From Solanum dulcamara (Eukaryota; Streptophyta; Magnoliopsida; Solanales; Solanaceae), in NCBI RefSeq assembly GCF_947179165.1, contig NC_077240.1:6684001-6748000 (forward strand): DNA of 64,000 nucleotides, written 5' to 3'. Shown piece by piece: positions 13,504-25,165 of the stretch. The notes beneath the pieces are model-generated. The model saw only the letters and a program-made list of their open reading frames with translations. It searched no databases and had not been told where the DNA came from. The position numbers and the translations under genes are program-made. How positions within the stretch are numbered: the first letter of the stretch is position 1; every line of letters begins with the position of its first letter.

Positions 13504-13510
13504 TATAAAA
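13504..13510 (+). promoter_or_regulatory. TATA box of first phytocyanin gene
   Basis: TATAAAA lies 114 bases before the ATG, in a setting (ctctataaaatggg) typical of plant core promoters. Confidence 0.7.
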
Positions 13511-13623
13511 TGGGAGCTATCCTTGCAAAACAAATACACACTCATAATTATTGTTTTACTCTTAATTTGATCGATTTAATTAGTGTGTTTTAAATTTGGT
13601 CTGGTCAGGGAAGAAGCAGTGCA

Positions 13624-15389
13624 ATGGAAATGAAAATGAAAGTGTTGTTAATGTTGTGTGTTGTGGTGATCATTATTCAAAGTGAAGTGGTTCATGCTGC
13701 TGTGTACAACGTTGGAGATTCTGGTGGCTGGACTTTCAAGACTGTTGGTTGGCCTAAAGGCAAACGCTTTAGGGCTGGTGATATTCTTGGTAAGTACTCT
13801 TTTTTATATCACCTCACTTCACCAGTTAACTTTTGGATGGATTTAATATACATATATACGAAAGTTTTATGTGTTTATTCGGATCTAGTAGTTATAATTC
13901 ATAGTATATATGCAGAGGAGATTCACCTTTATATTTATCATCTATTTTATTAATTTTTGCTTGTATTGTAAATATTTTTCATGTACAATAATTAAGTACT
14001 ACAAATTTTGAGCAAAGGTATCATATATGAACTCTTGCCTAATTAATCCTACCAAAATAAGTGTTTTGTTTTCTTTTTAAGTTTTGTCCCATAATGTTGA
14101 CTGGTTTTTAATGGTCACCCTAAAACATATAAAGAACTACTAACCAAGTCTTTTGATTACTTTGATTGTTCTACGACCACTCAAAATTAGCCGGTTGGTA
14201 GAGAGTGTATTATCAAAAAGAGAAAAGGCTCAAATATGTCATGAAATTTATATGTATTCGTTAAAAGTTTGATTCATTTATCTCATTATCGTTTGAGAAA
14301 AGGCTTATCTATGTCATTATTTGTTAAGTTCGATCGCATATTTGAACCTTTTTCATTTTAAAAAATAATTTAGTTAATGAAGTGGCCGAATCATAATTGA
14401 TCACATGTACAAAATAATTTTACAAAATGAAAAATATTTTTAGTTTACAAATAATGGCATGGATGAGCCTTTTCTCAAAGTTTAATGGCATATTTGAGCC
14501 TTTTTACTAACAAAAATAATGCATTAGTTTTATGTATTACTAATACTTTATTTGGTACATTTTTTTTTATGACATGTATATCTAATATTTGCATTAGTTA
14601 TACATTCTGTTGTGTATTAATGTGTATATTACTAATATCATAAATTTTTCAGTATTAATAATGCAAAAGAATTTAGTGCATGCATTAGCATGATTAAAGA
14701 CTCAATTATCCTTCATTAGCTCTTTTTACCTCTTTTCCATCATAATTGTTGAGAATATTTTTATAAATAATTTTTTTTATATAATGCATATTATTTTTAA
14801 TATACAAAATTAAATAATATATAAAATAATTTATATATAATTAATTAATAATACAAATATTTCAATAATATAAATATTACTGAAATATTTTATTTAATAT
14901 TATTTTTATTCACCGGACCAAATCATACTTGACTTTGGTATAATAGCAGTCAGTGACTAATAATAATGATTCTTTGAGGCACATATTTGAGTGCTGTAAC
15001 GTTATTGCGTTTTACTGATTCTTACACCTACCAATAGTACTTTTCCCCAATATGGGGTCCATTGAGAGACATGTTTTATAATTACATGTAACGCATTTAT
15101 TTTTTCAACGAATTCTGATTTCGTGTCAGACGCAATTATTTCACTCACAATTATTTCATCAACTGATTTATACATCGTTGTGGTTGTAGCATTCAACTAT
15201 CCGTCAGGCGCGCACAACGTGGTGGTGGTGAACAAAGCTGGATATGATAAGTGCAGCACACCAAGAGGCGCAAAAGTGTACACCAAAGGGGGTGACAAAG
15301 TAAAGCTAGTGAAGGGACAGAACTATTTCATCTGCAATTTTCCTGGTCATTGTGAGTCTGGAATGAAGATTTCTGTCTTTGCCATGTGA
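13624..15389 (+). CDS. Plantacyanin (basic blue protein), copy A, axial Met
   Basis: Exons 13624-13789 and 15190-15389 encode 121 residues. A signal peptide of about 25 residues ends near VVHA and targets the protein to the cell wall or extracellular space. The mature domain starts AVYNVGDSGGWTF. The type 1 copper ligands of the plantacyanin family are all present: His in GAHNVVVV, Cys and His in FICNFPGHC, and axial Met in ESGMK. The disulfide cysteines (YDKC and GHC) are kept. Family members are small secreted electron-transfer proteins linked to reproductive tissue and stress, with no settled physiological partner. The ancestral phytocyanin intron sits after GDIL but is 1.4 kb here because of MITE insertions. 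The start is the first ATG, followed by a second in-frame ATG two codons later. Confidence 0.93.
14219..14510. mobile_element. MITE with gagaaaaggctcaaatatg termini, in intron of phytocyanin A
   Basis: The left end 'aaaaggctcaaatatgtcat' is matched by the right end on the other strand, 'aaaaaggctcaaatatgcca'. Words such as 'gagaaaaggct.atctatgtcatta' also recur inverted inside. It is about 290 bp and non-coding. Confidence 0.7.
14511..14945. mobile_element. Probable second AT-rich insertion in the same intron
   Basis: The segment begins with 'aataatgcattag' and 'tgtattactaatac' words and ends 'caccggaccaaatcatac'. The wording resembles the 'ttagttatgcaggtatta' interior of the Harbinger-like element at 53949. 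Termini are not clear enough to delimit. Confidence 0.4.
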
Positions 15390-15671
15390 AACTAGCTAAT
15401 TAATCCTACTGTTGCTACAATATTTAACTTAAAAAGTATCTAAACTTTCTATCATTTCACTACGTTGGTGTACTAGTACTACTACCATATATAATATGGC
15501 AAATAATGGATTCATATGAACTTTTTGCGACTTCTATATTAGATTTTTCGTCTCTCAATAAAGTTATTTTATATTTGTACCGGTGAAATGTAACAAGTAC
15601 TTCGATATCTACCCCTTAGAAGTCAGAGGATGAGGACTTGGACTGATCATTAAAGCTAGAAGTTAAGTGAT

Positions 15672-16240
15672 GAAAATTTCTATATTAAATGAGCATCTTA
15701 TTAAAATATTTGTTTCATATTACTTTGATCACTTACTAAATTAAGATAAAATAAATTATACCTTCCGTCCCATATTAGATGCGTAGCTTATTAAAAACAT
15801 TTGTCCTATATTATTTGATCACTTACTAAATCAAGATAGAATTATTTTTTTATTATTTTACCTCTACAATTAATATGGTCTTTTGAATGTAAACAATTTT
15901 CAATACTAGTTATTTTTATACTTCATGTATATTACATTGATATAAACAAAGGGCGAAATGGTAAAGTCTTTCAATGTATTAATGATATCTTAATTATCGT
16001 GTAAAGTTGAAAGTGTCCATCTAATATGGGACAGAGGGAGTAATTTTTTCTCATTTTATTCCTATGATTAATATGCTTTGGAAGTTTAAACAAATTTTAA
16101 AGAACTAAAAACTTTTTTTAAGAGGCTAATTAATATAAGCAAAGGGCAAAATAGTAAAATTAAATAATTTATTAATAATTTTTTAATTATCATGTAAAAT
16201 GCAAAGTGCTCATCTTATATGGGACATGGGACGGAGGGAG
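15672..16240. mobile_element. Nested Stowaway-type MITEs (inner copy 15761-16040)
   Basis: The inner copy starts 'ccttccgtcccatattagat' and ends 'aatatgggacagagggag', flanked by TA on both sides (15759-15760 and 16041-16042). It is inserted into an older copy of the same family. The outer copy resumes with 'tttttctcatttta' and ends 'gggacggagggag' followed by TA. Both share the 'tttgatcacttactaaat' interior. TA target sites and the CTCCCTCCGTCCC terminus fit the Stowaway (Tc1/mariner-derived) class. Confidence 0.85.
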
Positions 16241-16478
16241 TAAAATTTTGACTAAATGGCTCTAATTGTTCAACGATTAATTCCACATTATATCCCTAAG
16301 CAACAACAAAGAATATCATTTTCGAGCTGAATCTTGCAAGGGAGATCTGTAATTTGTGATCTCAAGCCCATATAGGAATACAGAACTGGGCCTAAGAATA
16401 ACTAGGAAATAGCCCATTGGGCCTATAAGAAGGAAAGTCAAGAATATGGTAGAGCAATTAAATGACAATTGTTTTTGA

Positions 16479-16878
16479 AAAAATTACTTGATTGAGTGTT
16501 TTTTAAAAAATAATTACTAATTTTAGCGATATTTTTTATTTATTACCATTTATAGCAATATATAGCAATACTATGATAAATCTACACTTGTATTAAAAGT
16601 GAATTATGCATACAATATAAATGTATTATAAGTGTTTTAAAATATATATTATGTTTGTGTAGTAAGAAACTAACATAATGTATAATAAGTCTATTAAAAT
16701 ATGTGATAAATGTATTATCCATCTATAAAACTTGTATTATATATGTTTTATAAATAGTTCTCTGCAATATGTATTAAAACTGTATTATAAATGTATTATA
16801 AATATTCAGTGATTTTTTTTTTATTTCTATAGATGGTAAATATTTTCTTAATATTGTATGTTTATGTAAGTTTCCCAT
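16479..16878 (+). repeat. 400-bp direct repeat, left copy (flanks phytocyanin B)
   Basis: Starts 'aaattacttgattgagtg' and ends 'tatgtaagtttcccat'. The interior contains 'tatagcaatatatagcaata' and many 'gtattataa' words. It matches 18474-18873 over its whole length with few differences. It could be a non-autonomous element or part of a duplication. Confidence 0.85.
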
Positions 16879-17542
16879 TGTTTTTTGAAAATTGACATAA
16901 AATAGCCGCTCACCAAAAAAATTAAATTAGACGCCATATATATAATACATTTATAATATATTTTTATATTATATATATCGATTAGCGGAAATAAATATTT
17001 TTTGTCGAGATTTAACTTCACATAAACAATTTAGTGAGACTGAGGTATAAGAAGATAAATTCTGCACAATAAAAGTCAAACCTTTTTACCATACAATTAT
17101 TCGTTTGAATTTATGTGACATTTTTTTCTTTTTAGTCATTCTCAAAAATAATAATATTGTTCTACATTTGGTGAATAATTTAACTTTAAATTTTTTATTT
17201 TACTCTTAATAAGATGATTTATAGACCCACAAAATCTATAGATTACGTTTGACCACAAATTTCAAAAGTCTTCATTTTATTCTTTACAAAAATTGTGTTC
17301 AGTCAAATATATTTCCACAAATTTGCATGAGAGTTAAATTTCATGAAAATTACATCAATGTCTAACACGAAAATTGTCAAATATAGAAAAATGAACATTA
17401 ACATTAATTAAGTGTCTAGCTAGTACGACAATAAAAAGCTGTAACTCAAAGCATTCACCTAAGTTCAAGTCTATACAATTACACCTTTTAAAATTCCAAA
17501 AACCTTTTAATTAGACAAATTTTCATTTAGAGAAGTAGAAAA

Positions 17543-17982
17543 ATGTTAGGAAAATTAGAAGGATCAGCAATTTTTTTGGTAATATTCATGGTGTTGTTTG
17601 CCGTCCAGATAATTAATGCATCAACAATTTATAATGTTGGAGATAGTGATGGTTGGACATTTGGTGATGTGCTTGGTATGAAATTAGTATATTATTGTTG
17701 TGTCTTTTTTTTTCATTTTATTATTATTATTATTATTTGCTGTCAATGTAAGAAGAATGGAATTTCACTCTCTTTTTTTTTCTTCCAGTATTCAATTATC
17801 CTAAAGATATACACAGTGTGGTTATAGTAAACGAAGTGAATTACGATAATTGTAACCCTTCAGGAGAAATATTTAATTCAGGAAATGATATGATAACTCT
17901 TAGCAAGGGCACAACTTATTTTATTTGTGGTGTTGCTGATCATTGTGATGGTGCCCAAAAAATTGCAGTTACCACTAATTAA
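17543..17982 (+). CDS. Plantacyanin-like protein, copy B, axial Gln, internal 13-codon deletion
   Basis: Exons 17543-17675 and 17789-17982 encode 108 residues with an open frame. A signal peptide ends near IINA, followed by STIYNVGDSDGWTFGDVL. Against copy C, 13 codons (GVSNWPNGKNFKA in C) are missing between GWT and GDVL. That removes an early strand of the cupredoxin fold but keeps the frame and the intron position. The copper His (IHSVV), Cys and His (FICGVADHC) remain, and the axial position is Gln (GAQK), as in stellacyanins. The promoter also looks weakened: the TATAAAAA found upstream of copy C reads caataaaaa here (near 17428). It may be a dying gene or a shortened variant. The nearly full conservation of exon 2 argues for recent origin. 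Confidence 0.75.
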
Positions 17983-18473
17983 TTAAATAAATATCGTTTT
18001 GAGCTATCTCCTTTTCTTCTTTTCATTTTTTTAAATCATTTGAGAGAACAAAAAATGTAAGAAGTTACAAATGATTGGATCATAATTTGGAACTCATAAC
18101 TAACTTGAAGTCGTATTTTAGTAACTACTGATGTTTAATTTAGTTATTGCAATACTTAAAGTTTTGATACATTTTAGTTAAATTTAAGGTTAATTGTAAA
18201 TAAGCGGAATCGTATGCGTAGAAAATGGGGGGGAAAGGCAAAAACTTTATATTATCCAAATATTCATTTTTAAAATCATTTATTTATACCATTAAAACCA
18301 ACGTGAGGCATCCCTAAAAGTAGGCAATAAAAATGAAAAACATAGAAATCTAATATATATAATTAATTTTCTATATATTAAAATCTGTTATAAAAGTAAA
18401 TATTTTATATTCCATAGCTGATAATTATCTAATGTTATATACAACAAGAAGCCTAGTATAATAACAAAAAGAA

Positions 18474-18873
18474 AAATTACTTGATTGAGTGCTTTTTAAA
18501 AATTAATTACTGATTTTAGCGATATTTTTTATTTATTACCATTTATAGCAATATATAGCAATACTATGATAAATCTACACTTGTATTAAAAGTGAATTAT
18601 GCATACAATATAAATGTATTATAAGTGTTTTAAAATATATATTATGTTTGTGTAGTAAGAAACTAACATAATGTATTATAAGTCTATTAAAGTATGTGAT
18701 AAATATATTATCCATCTATAAAACTTGTATTATATACGTTTTATAAATAGTTCTCTTCAATATGTATTAAAACTGTATTATAAATGTATTATAAGTGTTC
18801 AGTGAAATATTTTTTTTATTACTATAAATGGTAAATATTTTTTTAATATTGTATATTTATGTAAGTTTCCCAT
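18474..18873 (+). repeat. 400-bp direct repeat, right copy
   Basis: Partner of 16479-16878 in the same orientation, about 2.0 kb away, with phytocyanin B between them. Confidence 0.85.
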
Positions 18874-19039
18874 AAAAAAAATTGAAGAAATTACCCAATT
18901 AGACATACAACTACACCATATATACTAATTTTATCTATACTTTCAGATAATTTTACCATTAATAAATAGTTTCCTACCATATATTGAGGAAAATATATTT
19001 AAATACATGTGTTATTGCTACCAGATACACTAAAATAAG

Positions 19040-19300
19040 GAAAAAGACGAGCGAGATAGTCATGTATCACAGATGCATGCGAATCACATTAGATACACAC
19101 TAGATACATGTATTTCATATATCTGGTGTGATTCGCATATATTTGGGATATCAGATACATAGAATAGTGGTGAGCGAGATTTGTCTATGTACCCTAGATG
19201 CATGCGAATCTACTTGTATATAGTGTATCTAAAATAAATTATATCTAATTTTGACCACGTGTATCCCAAGATACATATATCTGGAGTATCTAGATACATC
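19040..19300 (+). repeat. Repeats of 'gagcgagat...tagatgcatgcgaatc'
   Basis: Two direct copies start with gagcgagat (about 19049 and 19173) and lead into 'gatgcatgcgaatc'. Between them lie inverted 'agatacat/atgtatct' and 'gtgattcgcatat' words. It is non-coding, probably part of a decayed element. Confidence 0.55.
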
Positions 19301-19939
19301 AAAATCCGATAAGATTTGTAGTATTGCAAACTAGAGTGTATTTAAGTTATTAGCTCCTAAACTAATGAGTTTCTGTAAGTTTTCCTAATTTTTAAAAAAT
19401 TACATAATTAAAACTACATAAATTGGACCCATTAGGCAAAATTATTTACTCAAATTGGATTCAACCCCAAATATTTATCATGATTGGACCCACGATCCAA
19501 ACTATTTACCCGAGTAACTTAGTATTGTTTTCACTAAAGCACTGTTTCTTCCTCTTTGATACCATCAGAGTATATAATATCAAAAACGTGAATTAGAAAA
19601 GTAAGGAGATCACTGCTTGTAACAGTTTTTCTTTAGGAATTTTTACATAAATGAACTATTTTAGATCAATAATTAACTTTTTTTAGGCTATTTTTTTTTA
19701 ATTACGGTCTATAGCATATTTATCTTAATTAATAATTAATTATCCAAATTTAAATAGTACAGAAATGTTTGAAATTCACATATAATACTTATAATATATT
19801 TGTAATAAAAATATTTTAATTATATACTTACCATATTTATTGAAAAATGCATATAGTATGTATCATAGATTAATTTCAAAATGTATTATAATTATTATTT
19901 ATTTTTTTCTTATTAATGATGCTAAAATATACTATTGTA

Positions 19940-20880
19940 TTATAAATATTTAGTTATATATTCACCACGTGCATTGAAATATTTCTACAATATATTGAAT
20001 TCAAAATCTATTATAATTATTTTTTATTTTTTTCTCTTATTAACGGAATATATTATTGTATTAAAAAATATTTTAGTTATATATTTACCATGTGCATTGA
20101 AACATGCTTATAATATGTATAATATATTGAATTCAAAATATATTATAATTATTTTCTTTATTGTGTTAGAAACTCATTATATTTGTTCTTTTTTTTCTCT
20201 CTTTCTCTTTCTCTTTCCTTCTCTTTCTGCATCCTTCTTTTCTTTTTTTGTCCTTTTTCTCTCTCTTTCTCTTTCTCCCTCTTTTAAAAATAATAATTAA
20301 TTCAATACATTTTTAATAACGTAAATTAATTTAAATAGATCTGAAATATTTGAAATTCACACATAATACTTATGATACATTTGTATTAAAAATATTTAAT
20401 TATTTATTCACTACTTTTTAATAATAATATATTAAATTCAAATTTTATTATAATTATTTTTTATTTTTTTCTCTTCTTAACGAAATATATTATTGTATTA
20501 AAAATATTTATTTATATATTCAGCATGTGCATTGAAACATGCATATAATATGTATAATATATTTAATTCAAATTGTATTCTAATACAAATTTAATATTAT
20601 ATATTGTTATTAATTCGATTGTTGTTATTTCAATAAATATATTATTGTATTAAAAATATTTTAGTTATATATTCACCACGTGCATTGAAATATGCCTATA
20701 ATATAATACATTGAATTCAAAATCTATTATAATTATTTTTTATTTTTTTCTCTTATTAACAAAATATATTATTGTATTAAAAATATTTTAGTTATATATT
20801 TATCGCGTGCATTGAAACATGTCTATAATATGTATAATATATTGAATTCAAATTGTATTACAATTATTATTTATATGTTT
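19940..20880 (+). repeat. AT-rich tandem array, unit about 125-130 bp
   Basis: The unit contains 'ttagttatatattcaccacg', then 'tgcattgaaatatgc', 'ataatatattgaattcaaa' and 'ttttttctcttattaac'. The word gtgcattgaaa(t/c) recurs near 19968, 20093, 20526, 20679 and 20809. About five units are visible, with divergent stretches between. It is non-coding despite short open frames. Confidence 0.75.
20189..20284 (+). repeat. Polypyrimidine tract
   Basis: About 95 bases almost wholly C and T (ctctttctctttctcttt words), interrupting the AT-rich tandem array. Confidence 0.85.
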
Positions 20881-21023
20881 TTTTATTGTGCTAGAAATGC
20901 ATTATCTATGTATTTACATAAAAAAATTATTTAATTTTAAAAATCAATAAAATCATCCTTTCCATAATGTCCAATCCAAAATTAAATTTAAATTAGGATA
21001 ATTAATTATTACATATTTATAAA

Positions 21024-21225
21024 AAAGGGAGGAAGAGAAAGAGAAAGATATATATATATAGAGAGAGAAAAATCAAACCAAAAAATGAGAAGAAGGAGAG
21101 AGAGAGAGGCGGAGGGGGAGAAAAAGAGAGAGAGCGGGGGGGGGGGGGGGGGAGAGAGAGAGAGAAAGGGAAAAATGAAAAAAAAAAAAAGGAAAGAGAG
21201 GAGGAGAAGAAAGAAAAAAAAATAA
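21024..21225 (+). repeat. Polypurine tract with long G run
   Basis: About 200 bases are almost wholly A and G, broken by a short (TA)n and a G run of about 18 near 21136-21153. The tract can form triplex or quadruplex structures. The G run length may be unreliable in the assembly. Confidence 0.85.
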
Positions 21226-21788
21226 TAATAAAAATATATATATATATTTTATATTATTTTGAATAAAAAAAATACTGTCATTTTTTATAAAGATAAAATA
21301 TATACTAAAATTTGTAATTAATGTTATATAATATATTATTTATGTAAATATGCTTTTCTTGTTTGGGCCTAGAAAAAGGGAAGTCGAGAAATGGGCCTTA
21401 ACCTCTCCTCTTTGAAGTCTAATCTACTTTCCCCCTTCATTTCCTATAGATTCAGCATTCTAATCAATTACATTGAGTTATTTTTGAACTAAAAAAGATT
21501 TTGAAAAAATTTTAAAAAAATCTCTGCAATTTGAACAATTTTTTTCTTTGTTCGGGTAAAATGTGATAAGAGTAATAAAATAACACTAACATAATATAAT
21601 ATATATAATCAATTATGTGTGGTCTTATCGGTAAGTCGTCATATTTGATAAAAAAATAATTTAAAAAGTTATTCACACAACCAGGTGTCAATAACCATGC
21701 AATACATTAAATTCGATGAAATCTACATTAAATGAGCAAAAGAAGATTGTCAAATTAACATTAATTGGGAAGTATTAGCTAGCGCCAC

Positions 21789-21796
21789 TATAAAAA
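21789..21796 (+). promoter_or_regulatory. TATA box of phytocyanin C
   Basis: TATAAAAA lies 105 bases before the ATG. The surrounding block, including 'tcaagtctatacaattacac', is shared with phytocyanin B upstream sequence. Confidence 0.7.
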
Positions 21797-21893
21797 GCCA
21801 CAAAGTTCTTATAACTCAAACCACTCAACTTAATTCAAGTCTATACAATTACACCTTTAAATTACACAATTTTCTGTCTAGAGAAGTAGAAAA

Positions 21894-22410
21894 ATGTCAG
21901 GGAAATTAGAAGGATGTGCAATTTTTTTTGTTATATTGATGATGTTGTTTATTACTAGTACTATTAAAATAACTATTGCATCAACAACTTATAATGTTGG
22001 AGATAGTGATGGTTGGACATTGGGTGTTAGCAATTGGCCTAATGGCAAGAATTTCAAAGCTGGTGATGTGCTTGGTATGAATTTAGTATCATTATTGTGC
22101 CCCTTTTTTCATTTTTATTTTATTTTATTTTTGACAAATTTTAATTGTATCTGATAGCAAGAATTATGTAGTATTTAATATTTCATGACTTTAATAACTC
22201 TTTTTTTTTTCTTCAGTATTCAATTATCCTAAAAGTGTTCATAACGTGGTGATAGTGAACAAGGCGGATTATGACAATTGTAAACCTTCTGGAAAAATAT
22301 TTAATTCTGGAAATGATAAAGTAACCCTTAGAAAGGGGACAACCTATTTCATTTGTGGTATTGCTGGTCATTGTGATGGTGGTCAAAAGATTGCAATTAC
22401 TGCAAATTAA
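21894..22410 (+). CDS. Plantacyanin-like protein, copy C, axial Gln
   Basis: Exons 21894-22074 and 22217-22410 encode 124 residues. A signal peptide of about 30 residues ends near ITIA, then STTYNVGDSDGWTLGVSNWP starts the mature domain. The copper His is in SVHNVVIV, and Cys and His are in FICGIAGHC. Ten residues after the ligand Cys, where plantacyanins have Met, stands Gln (GGQK). Disulfide Cys residues are present in YDNC and GHC. Gln at this place is the stellacyanin ligand and lowers redox potential in that family, but the rest of the protein is plantacyanin-like, without the Pro/Ser-rich tail of stellacyanins. This is the intact sister of copy B. Confidence 0.92.
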
Positions 22411-23368
22411 TTAATTAAATAAATAAGTATCATTTTGCTCTATCTTTTCTTTTAGTAGTGCTGTTTAATTTGCTTATTGCAATACTTAAACAAAATATAG
22501 AAATCATTAAGATCATGTTTTTGCTCATTTTAAAAAAAATTATTTTTTAAACGTTAAATTCTACCATTAATTTTTTCGTTCTTCTCCAATTTTATCTCTA
22601 TCAAATCATAAAAAAACAATCATAAACAAGATCTAGAAAACTCAGCCAGCAATCACCATCATCTTAACACAATAGTAATTTTTTATTGAGTTACGATGCA
22701 AAAATGAATTTTGGAAATTGAGAAAATAAACAAATTAAAATTTGAATTAATTTCTTCATTTTTCGTCTTTGAAATTTGAGGTTAGAGAAGGATTTCACAA
22801 GAATCTAAAGGTTCAAATTTATTGATTGATAATTTGATACTAGAGGGCTAAGCCCATGTTCAATACACTTTTTTATTATGCTTATTAATAATTTGGAAAT
22901 AAATTTATGTTATTCAAATGTTAAAAATAAATAGACTTGATTATTTAATATTTAAATATAAAGATAATATTTTAATATTCAAATGTGATTTCTAATTTAA
23001 ATGACAACTTAGTTTTTGAGACCAATCATAAATGTGGTCTAGGTCTATTCTTCTAGGCTAGACATGAATTAAGTAAATTATATATATATAAAAAAGCGCA
23101 TATCATTCTATGTTTTGAGAAATACATTATTTAATCTCTTGTATCAAAAAAAGAAAAAAGATAAGAATTAGAGGATATTCAGAATTTCATTATCAAAATT
23201 TTTTTTACTCAAAATAATTATGCGAGTTTTTTCATTCAGACCGGTAGACAAGCAAACACATCTATATGGACAAAAGAAACAAAACATTATATACTTATTA
23301 GTACTCCAAAGTACAACTATTAACTAGAATGTAATAAATTTTGCTAGTGTAGCTAGAATTGGAATAAA
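22411..23368. other. Spacer between convergent phytocyanin genes C and D
   Basis: AT-rich, with no gene or clear element. It holds the 3' ends of both flanking genes. Confidence 0.6.
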
Positions 23369-23824
23369 TTAATTAGCGGTAACAACAGCCTTGACACCAT
23401 TAGCACAATGTGGTCCGATAGTACAAATGAAGTATGATGTCCCTTGTGTAAGAGTTATTTTATCGTCTCCGGAATTGAAAAGTTCTCCTTCAACACCATT
23501 GCAAGAGTCGAACCCTGCTTTGTCCACCTTTACTACATTGTGCACTCCAACTGGATATTTAAATTCTATATTTTTTATAAAAAAAATACATACACATTAA
23601 TCGTAGTTTTGTGTTTATTATTTGACTAATAAAATTATCAATAAATTCTTACCAATAACATCGCCTGTGTTGAAAGTCTTGCCATTAGGCCAGCCATTCA
23701 TCTTGAAACCCCAACCATTAGCATCACCAGCAAGAAATGTATCTGCTTTTGAAATGTTGGTTTGAAGCAAGATGCAAAGCATCATAGTAAAGGCAACAAT
23801 TGTGACTTTGTTTACTCCAAACAT
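23369..23824 (-). CDS. Plantacyanin-like protein, copy D, axial Val
   Basis: On the minus strand, exons 23824-23653 and 23565-23369 encode 122 residues with an 87-bp intron at the family position. A signal peptide ends near NISKA, then DTFLAGDANGWGFKMNGWP. The copper His is in GVHNVVKV, and Cys and His are in FICTIGPHC. The axial position is Val (ANGVK), which cannot bind copper. The disulfide Cys residues (FDSC and PHC) are kept, so the fold should be normal. Known phytocyanin-like proteins with a non-coordinating axial residue exist, and in laccases such a site raises redox potential. Whether this protein binds copper is not known. A TATA-like 'ttatatagg' on the + strand near 23929-23937 fits its promoter. 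Confidence 0.92.
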
Positions 23825-23925
23825 TTTGACAATGAATATATATATATATTAACTAGATATATGTAAATAAAGGGATTAGAATGAAGGCTCTTAGTGATGT
23901 TGTGCCAATTGAGCAAGAATGTAGG

Positions 23926-23937
23926 CCTTTATATAGG
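23926..23937 (-). promoter_or_regulatory. TATA box of phytocyanin D
   Basis: The minus strand reads cctatataaagg about 105 bases before the ATG. A near-identical box stands before copy E. Confidence 0.65.
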
Positions 23938-24636
23938 AAACTTTACAATTGAAATCACATACAAAATCATAATCTTAGAAGCTTTTATAGTAACAAACTT
24001 AAAGAATATCCATTTATATTGTGAATTACTAACATTTTACAAAAAAAAAGGGGAAAAATTGAGTGACTTTCCAAAGATGCAAAAATGAGAAAGATATCAT
24101 TTGCATTCTAAGACAAATAATAGAAATACATAATTAAAATTCCTAATATAGTCCATTTTGGTTCATTACATTTACAACCTTAATTTCTATCAACAACCAG
24201 TTAAAATATCTATATTATTGGCAACAATATTTAACATGTGATAGCAAATAATTTATTATTATTTTAGTTAAACTCTTGCGGTTTAAAAGATATTGATACT
24301 ATTATTAATTAGTATGCATCACAATAAAATACATGTCTTGGTGGACAATTATATTGTAGTTAGTTCTTGCACACTAGTAGTATGTCTCATAAAAATAATT
24401 TCTATTTTCCACCATTTAACTTATAAGTAACCTAATTGTGTAATCTTTTTTTGTAACATTATCAGGGAATGCAGGGCGGAGCTAAAAGTTTAAATATGAA
24501 TTTGATTGAATTCAATAATTTTTGCTCAAATTATATATTTATATTTAAAATAAATTATTAAATATATATAAATAGAGCATATAAAACTTGTGACATGAGT
24601 TCCTTATCATCTTTCCAATATATTGCCTCACTCACA

Positions 24637-24862
24637 GGGGCACATCTAGGATGGCGTCATGTTGTTTATTCGAACTTTCTCGACAAAAAATATATTGTAT
24701 ATAAAAGTATATTTCTTATATATAGATATATATATTTTGAACTCCCTCACCAGAAGATTTGAAAGTGACTCAGTAGTTTAGAAAAAAATCAAATTATGAA
24801 ACACAGTACATTTTTATTTTTCAAGCCTTTTAAATGAAAATTTTGAATTCGCCACTTCTCAC
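24637..24862. mobile_element. Solanaceous repeat of 'ggggc...atctaggat / gaattcgccact' type
   Basis: The left end is 'aggggcacatctaggatgg'. The right part contains 'gaactccctcacc', 'gactcagtagttta' and 'ttttgaattcgccactt'. The same layout recurs at 60465-60720, and a left end occurs again near 25306 ('aggggcggatgcatg'). Confidence 0.55.
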
Positions 24863-25099
24863 CCATAGCAATGTATAAGAATATCATCTCTCAATTTACA
24901 ATCTACTATCTCAGTTAGTTCTCGATTTACAATTGACTATCTGAGTTAGTTGCGGATGCAAGATTTTTGTTAAGAAAGAAATGACTAAAGCTAAAACAAA
25001 AATAAAATTGTGGTTTGCAAGAATTGAACCTATCTATGTCCAGAGAATTTAAACCTATTTTTTACCATTGAGCTAAGTTTTTGGCTTATAACAAGGGGA

Positions 25100-25107
25100 T
25101 TAAATAT

Positions 25108-25139
<32 letters not shown>

Positions 25140-25165
25140 AAATAAAATTTTAATTTTATATATAA
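25100..25165 (+). repeat. (TA)n-rich tract
   Basis: A run of ta dinucleotides with small interruptions, followed by an AT-only stretch. Confidence 0.85.

Noticed and set aside
19935..20300. 121-codon open frame
   Set aside because: It is made of the AT-rich tandem array and the polypyrimidine tract. The composition is low-complexity and there is no homology pattern.
24960..25090. tRNA-like words ('accattgagctaag', 'attgaaccta')
   Set aside because: No cloverleaf can be drawn and box spacing is wrong; at best it is a worn SINE head.
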